Positions 41,228-50,891 of a stretch of 64,000 nucleotides of DNA are shown here, in pieces (position 1 is the first letter of the stretch; each line of letters begins with the position of its first letter). The stretch lies in assembly GCF_042660705.1 (NCBI RefSeq), contig NZ_JBHSUQ010000001.1; one strand, given 5' to 3'. Source of the stretch: Undibacterium_A arcticum (lineage in GTDB: Bacteria; Pseudomonadota; Gammaproteobacteria; Burkholderiales; Burkholderiaceae_D). Below the pieces are notes generated by a model. That model was not told the origin of the DNA and did not search any database. It saw only the letters and a program-made list of their open reading frames with translations. A program made the translations under genes and the position numbers.

Positions 41228-41728
41228 AGGACGACCTCTGGAGCGTGCTCCGGGCATAAGGAAGACTGACCGGATGTCTGGTGCACTCGGGCAATTGAGA
41301 GTCTGGGCCGTTGGAACTGGCCGATGACGCCATCTACGGCAGCGGCTTGCCTTGACTCTAATTTCTTCCGGATGCGGCAGCGTTTCCTCATCCGAGAACA
41401 AACGCGAGCGCGTCAGAAAGCGCTTTCCGGTTCCGTTGTCGAGAGAAAACATGCCACCATTGCCGCTCACCACATCGATGATGAGCTGCGTATGCTTCCA
41501 GTATTCATATTGTTCCGACCCTATATAGAACGGCACACCATCCAGGTTGCCCAGATAAATGTCCGTTGCACTGATATTGAAGTCATCGGCCGGATAGCAC
41601 ATCGGCGCGCTGCCATCGCAACAGCCGCCGGACTGGAAGAAGAGCAGTGGACCGTGTTTTTGGCGCAGCGTCCGAATCAGCTCCAGCGCCGCCTCAGTGG
41701 CCAGAACGCGCGAAATAAGATGTTGCAT
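41180..41728 (-). CDS. DUF779 protein, C-terminal end uncertain
   Basis: DUF779 proteins are small cysteine-containing proteins almost always found beside acetaldehyde-type dehydrogenases. ATG 41728 gives LIRTLRQKHGPLLFFQSGGCCDGSAPMCYP, QYEYWKHTQLIIDVV and NGGMFSLDNGTGKRFLTRSRLFSDEE. Family members stop within about ten residues of this point. Here the frame continues 65 residues through a basic, unrelated tail into the eat promoter block, so a frameshift near 41385 probably hides the real stop. The CC pair and the SPMCYP cysteine suggest metal binding. A terminator stands between this gene and the dehydrogenase. Confidence 0.85.
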   Translation of the reverse strand: MQHLISRVLATEAALELIRTLRQKHGPLLFFQSGGCCDGSAPMCYPADDFNISATDIYLGNLDGVPFYIGSEQYEYWKHTQLIIDVVSGNGGMFSLDNGTGKRFLTRSRLFSDEETLPHPEEIRVKASRCRRWRHRPVPTAQTLNCPSAPDIRSVFLMPGARSRGRPETLPKFDNARKQGLL

Positions 41729-41744
41729 GGACTACCTCCCAATC

Positions 41745-41789
41745 AAAAAACCTCAGGCGCACCCGGCATATTCGCTGGCGCGCCTGAGG
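41745..41789 (-). terminator. Rho-independent terminator after the acetaldehyde dehydrogenase
   Basis: GCGCCTGAGG/CCTCAGGCGC (ten perfect pairs, 41780-41789 with 41751-41760) is followed on the minus strand by six Ts (41745-41750). It lies 20 bases after the dehydrogenase stop and 17 before the DUF779 start, so it may attenuate transcription of DUF779. Confidence 0.85.
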
Positions 41790-41808
41790 CTTCACTTCAA
41801 ATCGACGA

Positions 41809-43328
41809 TCAGAAGAAACCCAGTGCTTTCGGGCTGTAACTTACCAACAGATTCTTGGTTTGCTGGTAGTGATCGAGCATCATCTTGTGATTTTCACGGC
41901 CGATGCCAGACTGCTTGTAGCCGCCGAATGCTGCGTGGGCCGGATAAAGGTGGTAACAATTGGTCCAGACGCGACCGGCCTGGATGCCGCGACCGACGCG
42001 GAAAGCGCGCGAACCGTCGCGGGTCCACAGGCCTGCGCCCAGCCCGTACAGCGTGTCGTTAGCGATTTCCAGTGCTTCGGCCTCATCCTTGAAGGTAGTG
42101 ACCGAGACCACGGGTCCGAAATCTCTTCCTGGAAGATGCGCATCTTGTTGTTGCCCTGGAATACTGTCGGCTTGATGTAATAGCCGCTTTCCAGATCGCC
42201 GCCGAGGTTGTTGCGCTCGCCGCCGGTCAGCATTTTTGCACCTTCCTGCTGGCCGATATCGATATACGACAGAATTTTTTCCAGCTGCTCTTGCGACGCC
42301 TGGGCGCCGATCATCGTCGCGCTATCCAGCGGGTTGCCCTGCTTGATGGCGGCGACGCGTTTCAACGCACGCTCCATGAATTTTTCGTAAATCGATTCCT
42401 GGATCAGCACCCGCGATGGGCAGGTGCATACTTCGCCCTGGTTCAGCGCGAACATCGCGAAACCTTCCAGGCATTTGTCAAAGAATTCGTCGTCCTGGTC
42501 CATTACGTCGGCAAAGAAGATGTTGGGCGATTTGCCGCCCAACTCCAGCGTGACCGGAATCAGGTTTTGCGCCGCGTATTGCATGATCAGGCGACCGGTG
42601 CCGGTCTCGCCGGTGAAGGCGATTTTGGCGATGCGCTTGCTGGAGGCCAGCGGTTTGCCGGCTTCCAGGCCAAAGCCGTTGACAATGTTCAATACGCCGG
42701 CCGGCAACAAATCCCCGATGATTTCGATCAGGACCATGATCGATGCCGGGGTCTGCTCGGCCGGCTTCATGACCACACAGTTGCCTGCCGCCAGGGCGGG
42801 TGCCAATTTCCATACTGCCATCAGAATCGGGAAGTTCCAGGGGATGATCTGGCCAACCACGCCTAAAGGCTCGTGGAAATGATAGGCATAGGTTTCTGCA
42901 TCGATCTGTGCAACCGAGCCTTCCTGGGCGCGAATGCAGCCGGCGAAGTAGCGGAAATGATCAATCGCCAGCGGGATGTCGGCGGCCATGGTTTCACGGA
43001 TCGGCTTGCCGTTATCGATGGTCTCGGCAGTGGCGATCAGTTCCAGATTCGCTTCCATGCGATCGGCGATCTTGTTGAGGATGTTGGCACGTTCGGCGGG
43101 CGAGGTCTTGCCCCAGGCGGCTTTGGCGGCGTGCGCTGCATCGAGCGCCAGTTCGACGTCTTCGGCGGTTGAACGGGCGATTTCGCAGAATGGCTGGCCG
43201 GTAATCGGTGTGATATTGGCGAAGTATTCACCCTTGACCGGTGGCACGAATTTGCCGCCGATGAAATTGTCGTAGCGTTGTTTGAATGGATTTTTTACGC
43301 CAAGTTTGCTGATGTCTGCGAGATTCAT
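41809..43328 (-). CDS. Acetaldehyde dehydrogenase (ExaC/AldB type), one frameshift
   Basis: ATG 43328 gives MNLADISKLGVKNPFKQRYDN. Motifs are GQIIPWNFPILM, VMKPAEQTPAS, FTGETGTGRLI, LELGGKSPNIFF and the active-site LNQGEVCTCPSR, which is the acetaldehyde/exaC pattern. After MRIFQEEI a T is missing from the run at 42119-42121; the expected FGPVVSVTTFKDEAEAL continues in the other frame to TAA 41809 and the C-terminus SYSPKALGFF. Repaired length is about 506 residues. It should oxidise acetaldehyde from EutBC to acetate with NAD. Promoter block 43441-43522 lies upstream and a terminator downstream. Confidence 0.94.
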
Positions 43329-43440
43329 GTCGTCCTCTAACTGGTATGTGATTGTGGTATGTGATTGCAAATGGTTTGGAACAATTACGCGACTTACCTA
43401 CGGTAAACAAATTCTGCCCACGACAATTAATGCGATCAGA

Positions 43441-43522
43441 GCCGATTGGCGGTATGGCATTTGCTTGACTTTAAATATAACAAGACCCATTTTCTGGCGT
43501 TATCGAATTTCGGCAAAGTTTC
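43441..43522 (-). promoter_or_regulatory. Conserved promoter/operator block upstream of the acetaldehyde dehydrogenase
   Basis: The core 43490-43522 is identical to 41195-41227 over 33 bases; the flank toward the gene also aligns. It lies between the dehydrogenase and the divergently transcribed AraC-type regulator, 107 bases before the regulator start. Confidence 0.75.
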
Positions 43523-43628
43523 GCTATGCGCTTTGGGATACGCCCCAGACATGGTTAGAATAGCTGCAGCAACAGTCTGTAATTAGTCGCAAGTTGGTCG
43601 CAAGTTAACTGTTGGAAGGAAGTGCAAG

Positions 43629-44650
43629 ATGCTGTTGACATCGGATTCGCAGCCCAAGGCCGAGGTTCAGGCTGCGCCATTGCGGAACGGGGCGCACCAA
43701 ATTCGCACAGTCGAAGCGCACGATGCTGATGACCATGCGCGCAATTTGACAGCATGGGAGCAGAGTTACGACCAGATTACGCCAGGGCAATTTCACGGGA
43801 TGCTGGCGGAGTTGCAGATGCCGCAGATGCAGGTGTTTCTCGAGCAAACCAGCCAGGCTGTGCGCCAATCCTGCTGCGTCTGGCCAGATGCATTCTGGTT
43901 CGGTCTGCAGGGTCATGCGGATAGCGGGCGCGTCAATGGCCGTATCAATGGCCGTTTGGGCGATGCGGGTGCAATCATGGTGCGGCCGGGCAATTGCGAG
44001 TTTGAGCTGGTGACGCCGGTCGATTACGCCATCTACGGCATTGTTATCCAGCGCAATGCCTTGTTGTGTGTAGCCGACCAAATGGGCTGCCGGATTGACT
44101 GGTTACGACTGGCCAGTGCCGAAGTGTTGCATGTGACGGAGCCGGCAAAGACAGCCTGCCTGCAGACGCTGGCATATCTGCTCTCGGAAGATGATGTGTG
44201 CAGTGAACGTAATCCGGTCGCCAGCCTGGAGTTGCCGCAGCAAGCCGTGATGATGGCGATGCTATCCATGCTTGATACCAGCGAGGTGGACCGTGCAGTC
44301 AGCAACAGCTTCATGCGGCGCCAACGCATCGTTGCGCAGGCGCGTGACTATGTGCTGGCGCACCGCGACCAAGTGATTACCGTGCCTGAGTTGTGCGAAC
44401 GTCTGCATGTCAGTCGCCGCACCCTGCAATATTGTTTCGAAGACGTGCTGGGTATCAGTCCAATACAGTATCTGCGTATCATCCGCCTCAACGGTGCACG
44501 TCGGCATCTGCGGGAAGGTTTGTCAGGTAGCCTGACGGTGCGGGATGTTGCGGCAGATTGGGGATTTTGGCATTTCAGCCAGTTTCCAGTGACTACCGGA
44601 AATTATTTGGCCAGAGTCCGTCGGAATCGTTGCGGCAGCGCACGCACTAA
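43629..44650 (+). CDS. AraC-family activator, EutR-like, C-terminal frameshift
   Basis: The N-terminal half (residues 1-220) is a sensor-like domain with TPGQFHGMLAELQMPQMQVF and AIMVRPGNCEFEL, as in EutR-type regulators. The C-terminal third is the double helix-turn-helix: VITVPELCERLHVSRRTLQYCFEDVLGISPIQYLR and LTVRDVAADWGFWHFSQF. At 44583-44585 one T appears lost; restoring it gives SSDYRKLFGQSPSESLRQRTH and a stop at 44650, the family end. As read, the frame runs on to 44693 with an unnatural tail. Position beside the dehydrogenase, and the paired sites at 41143 and 43441, suggest it activates ethanolamine genes. Confidence 0.9.
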
Positions 44651-44960
44651 TAGACTGACGCAAAATGGTTCCCCGTTGACCGGTGTAAAGTAAATTTGTA
44701 TCAGCGATTTCGTTGACCCTTGTGTTGTGGGCCCTGAATTCTGCGCTGTGCCCCAATGTTTAGGCGGCGTGTAAAAATACACCTGCCAGTATGATTAATA
44801 TGAAAGAGGCGGGTATAACAACAGCTTGAGCTAATCATGGATCATGAGGCGGACCGAGGTCGGCATCGGTCTAGAATGCAATGCCGATCGCGCATTCCCA
44901 GATAAGCGCATGGCGGAAATTGCCAAAGTACTGACGGCTGGTCGCCGTAGGTGATACCGA
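44651..44960. other. 310-bp gap between convergent genes
   Basis: No gene seen. A small hairpin GTGTA-AAAA-TACAC with flanking GGC/GCC pairing lies at about 44763-44787 and could terminate either side. Confidence 0.4.
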
Positions 44961-47099
44961 CTAATGCCGACGTTTGGCGGTATTGACCAGCAGCGCAGCG
45001 GCGACATGGGGCGGCACATCGGTGTAATGCGCCAGTTCCATCGAGTAACTGGCGCGCCCCTGCGTCAGCGAGCGCAACGCAGTCGAATAGCCGAACATCT
45101 CTGCCAAGGGTACCTGGGCCCGGACCGATTTAATGCTGCCTGACATGGCATCCATCCCGAGAATATTGCCGCGGCGCGCAGACAGGTCGCCCATGACGTG
45201 GCCCATGAATTCTTCCGGCGTCTCGATCTCTACCGCCATGATGGGCTCCAGCAAGACGGGCTGAGCATGCCGCATGCCTTCGGTAAAGGCGATGGCACCG
45301 GCGATCCGGTACGCGTTTTCGTTCGAGTCGACCTCGTGATAGGAACCGAACAGCAGCGTGACCTTGACGTCGACCACCGGATAACCGGCCAGGACGCCGG
45401 CGGTCAGCGAGTCCTGCACGCCCTTGTTGACGGCCGGTATGAATTCACGCGGGATCACGCCACCTTTGATTGCGTCGACGAACTCCACCCCGCTACCGGC
45501 CGGCTGCGGCTCCAGCTTCAGCACCACATGACCGTATTGGCCATGGCCGCCGGACTGCTTGATGAATTTTCCCTCGACTTCGGGGCAGCTGCGGCGGATG
45601 GTTTCGCGATACGCAACCTGCGGCTTGCCGACGTGGGCTTCGACGCCGAACTCACGCCGCATTCGCTCCACCAGGATCTCCAGATGCAGCTCGCCCATGC
45701 CAGAAATGATGGTCTGGCCCGACTCCTGATCGGTGCGGACCATGAAGGACGGATCTTCCTGCGCCAGGCGGTGCAGGGCGAGCGCCATTTTCTCCTGGTC
45801 GGCGGCGGTTTTCGGCTCCACCGCCTGGGAAATCACCGGCTTCGGAAATTCCAGCCCTTCCAGAATGATGATGGCCGACGGATCGCATAGCGTGTCGCCG
45901 GTGGTCGCCTCCTTGAAACCGATCGCCGCCGCGATATCGCCGGCGCGCACTTCCTTGATGTCCTCGCGATGGTTGGCATGCATTTGCAGGATGCGGCTGA
46001 TACGCTCGTTCTTGCCCTTGTCTGGATTGCGGACCATGTCGCCGGCATGGACTACGCCGGAATACACGCGAAAGAAAATCAGCTGTCCGACAAACGGATC
46101 GGTCATGATTTTGAAGATCAGTGCGGCAAACGGTTCATCATCGGTGGCATGGCGTTGGGCCGGCTCGCCATTGTCCAGTTTGCCCTCGATCGGTGGCAGG
46201 TCGAGCGGCGAAGGCAGGTAGTCGATCACCGCGTCCAGCAACGCCTGCACTCCCCTGTTCTTGAATGCGGCACCGCACACCATCGGCACGATCTGACCCG
46301 CGATTGTGAGCTGGCGTAGCCCCTGTTTGATCTCGGCATCGGACAAGGTCTTGCCGCCAAGGTATTTTTCCATCAGCAGGTCGGATGCCTCGGCGACTGC
46401 CTCCAGCATGCGGTCGCGCCATTGCCGCGCCGACTCCAGCAGGTGATCCGGAATCTCGCCGAAGCTGAACTTAACGCCCTGTGTGGCATCGTCCCAACTG
46501 ATTGCCTGCATGCTGATCAAGTCAATCACGCCATGAAAGTCGATTTCGCTACCTAGCGGAATCTGGATTGGCACCGGATTGGCGCCTAGCCGCTCCCGCA
46601 TCTGGCTCTCTACCCGAAAAAAATCAGCACCGACCCGGTCCATCTTGTTGACAAAGGCCAACCGTGGCACCGCATATTTATTGGCCTGACGCCATACTGT
46701 CTCGGACTGCGGTTGCACCCCGCCGACCGCGTCGTACACCATGATCACACCGTCCAGCACCCGCATCGATCGTTCTACCTCGATCGTGAAATCGACGTGG
46801 CCCGGCGTATCGATGATGTTGATGTGATGCCGGGGATAGCTACCCGCCATGCCTTTCCAGAACACGGTGGTCGCCGCCGCAGTGATGGTAATGCCGCGTT
46901 CCTGTTCCTGCGCCATCCAATCCATCGCCGCCGCGCCTTCATGCACCTCGCCCAGCTTGTGGCTGACACCGGTGTAGAACAGGATACGTTCGGTGAGCGT
47001 GGTCTTGCCGGCGTCGATATGCGCCGAAATGCCGATATTGCGATAGCGTTCGATCGTCGTTTGTCGCAGCAGCTCGTTATTTTTCATGATGTGGATCAA
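44961..47099 (-). CDS. Elongation factor G paralogue (stand-alone)
   Basis: This is a 712-residue translational GTPase catalysing ribosomal translocation. It shows RYRNIGISAHIDAGKTT (G1), RGITITAAATT (switch), DTPGHVDF, NKMDRVGADFF and QSGGHGQYGHV, and ends YTDVPPHVAAALLVNTAKRRH. It is not next to rpsG, rpsL or tuf, so it is a second, non-str copy or the only copy relocated; I cannot tell which. Such extra EF-Gs often differ in regulation or act in recycling. Met 1 (MIHIMKNNEL) and Met 5 are both possible starts. The frame is intact. Confidence 0.93.
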   Translation of the reverse strand: MIHIMKNNELLRQTTIERYRNIGISAHIDAGKTTLTERILFYTGVSHKLGEVHEGAAAMDWMAQEQERGITITAAATTVFWKGMAGSYPRHHINIIDTPGHVDFTIEVERSMRVLDGVIMVYDAVGGVQPQSETVWRQANKYAVPRLAFVNKMDRVGADFFRVESQMRERLGANPVPIQIPLGSEIDFHGVIDLISMQAISWDDATQGVKFSFGEIPDHLLESARQWRDRMLEAVAEASDLLMEKYLGGKTLSDAEIKQGLRQLTIAGQIVPMVCGAAFKNRGVQALLDAVIDYLPSPLDLPPIEGKLDNGEPAQRHATDDEPFAALIFKIMTDPFVGQLIFFRVYSGVVHAGDMVRNPDKGKNERISRILQMHANHREDIKEVRAGDIAAAIGFKEATTGDTLCDPSAIIILEGLEFPKPVISQAVEPKTAADQEKMALALHRLAQEDPSFMVRTDQESGQTIISGMGELHLEILVERMRREFGVEAHVGKPQVAYRETIRRSCPEVEGKFIKQSGGHGQYGHVVLKLEPQPAGSGVEFVDAIKGGVIPREFIPAVNKGVQDSLTAGVLAGYPVVDVKVTLLFGSYHEVDSNENAYRIAGAIAFTEGMRHAQPVLLEPIMAVEIETPEEFMGHVMGDLSARRGNILGMDAMSGSIKSVRAQVPLAEMFGYSTALRSLTQGRASYSMELAHYTDVPPHVAAALLVNTAKRRH

Positions 47100-47315
47100 A
47101 TGATTTTACCAATCAACAGCATCGGCGCTTTTAGCGTCCAGTGTTTGATCCAGGCAAATAATTGTTCAGATAGTTACGCTGGTCATCATGGGAATCGCGG
47201 CCACCAACGAATTGCCGCTTCTGGTTATACTTGCCCGCATAGCATGTTTGTTCGGGTCGCCGGCTGTATCCCTCGTGACGCGGCTGCGGCGCTCGATCAC
47301 TTTTCCGGGAATCGC

Positions 47316-48893
47316 ATGGGTCCACGTCGTATCTTCCGTATCATACCGGTACCTTGGGCGCGTCTGATGGCGGGTGTAGTCTGCTGCGGCTGGTGGGCGT
47401 TCCTTCCAGCGGTCGGCATGGTGCACGCGGCGAGCGATCCGGTACTGCATGTCGGTTCAAAACGTTTCACGGAGTCGTATATCCTGGGCGAAATCCTGAC
47501 CCAAACCGCAGCTGCATCGACCCAAGCGGAACACCGGCAGGGTTTGGGCAATACGGCAATCGTATTTGAGGCATTGAAGACCGGCAGCATCGATCTCTAT
47601 CCGGAATATCTGGGCACGATCGACCAGGAAATCTTGAAGCACACCACGCCGGGCGGCATCGACGCGATCAATCGCGAACTGGCGCCACTGGGTCTGGGCG
47701 TCGCCGTGCCGTTCGGCTTCAACAATACCTATGCGCTGGCGATGCGCGCCACCGACAGCCGGCAGCGGGCGATTCAGCGCCTGAGCGATCTGGCGCAGCA
47801 CGTCGATTTGAAATTGGGCCTGTCGCATGAATTCCTGGGCCGTGCCGATGGCTGGCCCGGGCTGGCGCAGCGTTATCACTTGCCGCAAAAACCAGTCGGC
47901 CTCGATCATGGCATCGCCTACGAGGCGCTAGCCAGCAGCCAGGTCGACGTGATCGACATTTATTCGACCGACGCCAAGATCAAATCGCTTGGACTGACCG
48001 TATTGGTCGACGATGCCGGCTACTTTCCGCGCTACGATGCGGTGATTCTGTACCGGCTGGACGTGGCGCAGCGTTTTCCGCAAGCTTGGCACAGTTTGCA
48101 GCAACTGCAGGGCGGCATCCATGCCGACGACATGATTGCGATGAATGCGGCCGCCGAACTGGAGGGCAAGTCGTTTCGGGGCATTGCGCAGTCCTTTCTC
48201 GCATCGTCCATGGTGTCCGGCGAGAAAAGTCGAGAAAAGCGCGTTGGTTCCGACGCAAACATGGAAAACGGATTCTGGAACAAATTGTTCGATGGCAATT
48301 TGTGGCGTCTGACACGGCAACATATCCTGCTGGTGGTGCTGTCGGTTGCGGCCGCCGCCATCGTCGGGATCCCGCTCGGCGTTGTCGCTGCGTTTGTGCC
48401 GCGCATGCGGCAAGCCGTGATGGCGGTCGTCGGGGTATTGCAGACCGTGCCGTCGCTGGCCTTGCTGGCCATGCTGATCCCGGTGCTGGGCATGATCGGA
48501 ACCGCGCCGGCACTGATTGCACTGTTTCTGTATGCGTTGCTGCCGATTGTGCGCAACACCTGCACCGGCATCGGCCAAGTGCCGCAAGGATTGCGACTGG
48601 CGGCGAGGGCCCTAGGACTGAAACCGAAGGATTGCCTGCTGTTGATCGACTTGCCGCTGGCCATGCCGGTGATACTGGCCGGTGTTAAAACGGCAGCGGT
48701 CATGAGCGTCGGCACCGCCACCATTGCCGCCTTCATCGGTGCCGGCGGCTACGGCGAACGCATCGCGACCGGACTGGCGCTGAACGACAATCAGATGTTG
48801 CTGGCCGGTGCGATTCCGGCAGCGATGCTGGCCTTAGTCACGCAATTGCTGTTTGAACTGATCGAGTGGGCAATGCTGCGCACCCGATCCTAG
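47316..48893 (+). CDS. Fused substrate-binding/permease protein of an osmolyte-type ABC importer
   Basis: The start ATG 47316 leads into a signal-like segment ending VHAAS. Residues about 35-300 are an OpuAC/OsmF-type binding domain (LHVGSKRFTESYILGEIL, DLYPEYLGTI, GLDHGIAYEALAS). From about 320 on it is a permease with 6 membrane segments (VVLSVAAAAIVGIPLGVV, VGVLQTVPSLALLAML, GTATIAAFIGAGGYG). Such fusions import glycine betaine, choline or related compounds. No ATPase gene is adjacent on either side, so the partner is elsewhere. The frame is open upstream across fusA antisense, which I disregard. Its stop lies in the repeat at 48892. Confidence 0.88.
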   Translation: MGPRRIFRIIPVPWARLMAGVVCCGWWAFLPAVGMVHAASDPVLHVGSKRFTESYILGEILTQTAAASTQAEHRQGLGNTAIVFEALKTGSIDLYPEYLGTIDQEILKHTTPGGIDAINRELAPLGLGVAVPFGFNNTYALAMRATDSRQRAIQRLSDLAQHVDLKLGLSHEFLGRADGWPGLAQRYHLPQKPVGLDHGIAYEALASSQVDVIDIYSTDAKIKSLGLTVLVDDAGYFPRYDAVILYRLDVAQRFPQAWHSLQQLQGGIHADDMIAMNAAAELEGKSFRGIAQSFLASSMVSGEKSREKRVGSDANMENGFWNKLFDGNLWRLTRQHILLVVLSVAAAAIVGIPLGVVAAFVPRMRQAVMAVVGVLQTVPSLALLAMLIPVLGMIGTAPALIALFLYALLPIVRNTCTGIGQVPQGLRLAARALGLKPKDCLLLIDLPLAMPVILAGVKTAAVMSVGTATIAAFIGAGGYGERIATGLALNDNQMLLAGAIPAAMLALVTQLLFELIEWAMLRTRS

Positions 48894-49972
48894 GAGCCTG
48901 CCGGACTTAGGGCGCGGCGCCCCGGACTACCTCGTGGCCCTGAATCAAACCTTTCCGAGACTCCTGACTTCTTGCGATTGGCCAGAATGGAACTGCCCAA
49001 CGACGCCGTGATCAATGCGGCGCCGAGCAGGCCGGTCACCGCTTCCGAGATATGGATGCCGACGCCGATCAGCATCAGTACCGCCAGCGCGCCAATCGCC
49101 CAGAACGCGCCGTGTTCCAGATAGCGAAAGCGCGTCAGCGTGCCATGGTCGACCAGTTGCAGGGTAAAACTGCGCACGAACATCGCACCGGCGCCCAGAC
49201 CGAGCGCGATAATGAAAAGATTATTGGTCATCGCGAATGCGCCGATCACGCCGTCGAAAGAAAAACTGGCATCGATTAACTCCAGGTACAGAAATCCGCC
49301 GATACCCTGCTTGACGACGTGCTGGGCGATACCCGACTCGTCGCCACCCAGCAACGCCGCCACGCCTTTTGCCAATATGAAGGTGATCACGCCCCATACG
49401 CCGGCTTCGATGAAACCGTTGCGCAGCGCCGGATCCAGCAGACTGGCGGCCGCGACGAGTGCCATCAGTGTCAACGCGGCCTCGATCGCTTCCATCTTAC
49501 CGAGTCGGGTAAGCGGTTTTTCGATGAACTGCAGCCAGTGTTCGGTCTTGTGGCGGGCGACGAAGAAACTGAAGAACACCATCATCAGGAAGGTGCCGCC
49601 GAACGCCGCGATCTGATGGTGGGCCGATGCCAGAATCCGACTGTATTCTGCCGGGTAATGCAACGCCAGATCGATCGCGCGGATCGGTCCGACATCACCA
49701 CTCACGCCGACGATCAGGAGCGGGAAAGCCAGACGCATGCCGAACACCGCGATCAGGATGCCCCACAGCAGGAAGCGGCGGCGCCAGACTTCATTCCAGC
49801 CATTCAGGATGCCGGCGTTGACGATGGCGTTGTCGAACGACAAGGAGGTTTCCAGTACGGTCAGGAAAATGACCGTTACCGCCGCTTGGGGGCCGCCAAT
49901 AAAATACGCCGCGATCACTGCAATGGCGCAAAAGATCAGCGAGCCGCCGAAATACGATAATAGTGATTTCAT
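48890..49972 (-). CDS. DUF475 (TerC-related) integral membrane protein
   Basis: The start ATG 49972 gives MKSLLSYFGGSLIFCAIAVIAAY. About nine membrane segments include TVIFLTVLETSLSFDNAIVNAGILNGW and LIDASFSFDGVIGAFAMTNNLF, the paired SFDNA/SFDGV motifs typical of TerC-like transporters, in which the acidic residues probably bind metal ions. Role may be metal export linked to exoenzymes, unproven. The last ~25 residues (SGVSERFDSGPRGSPGRRALSPAGS) come from the repeat element and adjacent DNA and are unlike the family, which normally ends near SILANRKK. Confidence 0.87.
   Translation of the reverse strand: MKSLLSYFGGSLIFCAIAVIAAYFIGGPQAAVTVIFLTVLETSLSFDNAIVNAGILNGWNEVWRRRFLLWGILIAVFGMRLAFPLLIVGVSGDVGPIRAIDLALHYPAEYSRILASAHHQIAAFGGTFLMMVFFSFFVARHKTEHWLQFIEKPLTRLGKMEAIEAALTLMALVAAASLLDPALRNGFIEAGVWGVITFILAKGVAALLGGDESGIAQHVVKQGIGGFLYLELIDASFSFDGVIGAFAMTNNLFIIALGLGAGAMFVRSFTLQLVDHGTLTRFRYLEHGAFWAIGALAVLMLIGVGIHISEAVTGLLGAALITASLGSSILANRKKSGVSERFDSGPRGSPGRRALSPAGS
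48892..48913 (+). repeat. REP-like dispersed element, copy B, overlapping two gene ends
   Basis: AGGAGCCTGCCGGACTTAGG plus GC matches the minus strand of 39661-39682 with one difference. It contains the last bases of the ABC gene and encodes the tail of the convergent DUF475 protein. Confidence 0.75.
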
Positions 49973-50061
49973 AAAAAGCGTGGGCCGCACCCGTTCGGCG
50001 CGGCCCATAAGAATGGATGGATGTGGTGGTGTGTTGCAGATCGCAACCCGGCCGGCATTAT

Positions 50062-50741
50062 TTAATCGTTGCTGCCGACGAAGCCCAGCAATTGCAGCAG
50101 GCTGGTGAACAGGTTGAAAATGGAGACGAACAGGCTGACCGTTGCCATCACATAGTTGGTTTCGCCGCCGCGCACGATATTATTGGTTTCAAATAAGATC
50201 AGACCCGACATCAAGAGCACAAACACGGCCGACACGGTCAACGACAATGCAGGGATCTGCAGGAAAATCGCCGCCAGTCCTGTAAGGAAGGCCAGCAACA
50301 CGCCCACCGTCAGAAAACCGCCCAGAAACGACAGATCGCGTTTGGTGGTCAGTGCATAAGCCGACAATCCCATGAAGATGGCGGCGGTTCCACCCAGCGC
50401 GGTCATCACGATCTGGCTGCCGTTCGGCATCTTCAGATAATGGCTGATGATCGGCCCCAGCGTATAGCCCATGAATCCCGTCAGCGCAAAGACCAGCGCG
50501 ACACCGGCGCCGCTGTCACGGTATTTGGTGACCAAGAACAGCAGGCCGAAATAGCCGACCAGCGTGATGATGAGGCCCGGATGTGGCAGCGCCAGCGTCG
50601 CCGCCGCACCTGCCGTCACCGCGCTGAAGGCGAGACAGAGCGACAGCAACATATAGGTATTGCGCAAACGCGCCGCGCCGAACTGTCTGTCACGGTACTG
50701 ACCGACGGCGCCGCGCGCAGAGTGTTGAAACGATCATTCAT
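50062..50741 (-). CDS. Bax inhibitor-1/YccA family membrane protein, N-terminal frameshift
   Basis: ATG 50741 begins MNDRFNTLRAAPSVSTV; a one-base shift between about 50680 and 50696 leads into RQFGAARLRNTYMLLSLCLAF of the main frame. Seven membrane segments follow, ending TVSLFVSIFNLFTSLLQLLGFVGSND, the conserved BI-1 terminus with its Asp. YccA-type members modulate the FtsH protease; others leak calcium. Repaired length is about 226 residues. It lies 89 bases upstream of the DUF475 gene on the same strand. Confidence 0.9.
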
Positions 50742-50891
50742 GCTTATCTCCTGGTTGGTTCATGCAAATCACGCATGGCACAGCCGTTGCGCTTTCGATT
50801 GCAGCCGTCATCGTAGAAGCATTGCCATTTTTTAAAAAGCGAAGATAATATGATCATTACTTCATAAAAACAGAACCATGGAAGCGGAAAA

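Noticed and set aside
46713..47315. Upstream extension of the ABC receptor/permease frame
   Set aside because: It lies antisense to EF-G; the signal peptide after ATG 47316 gives a normal N-terminus.
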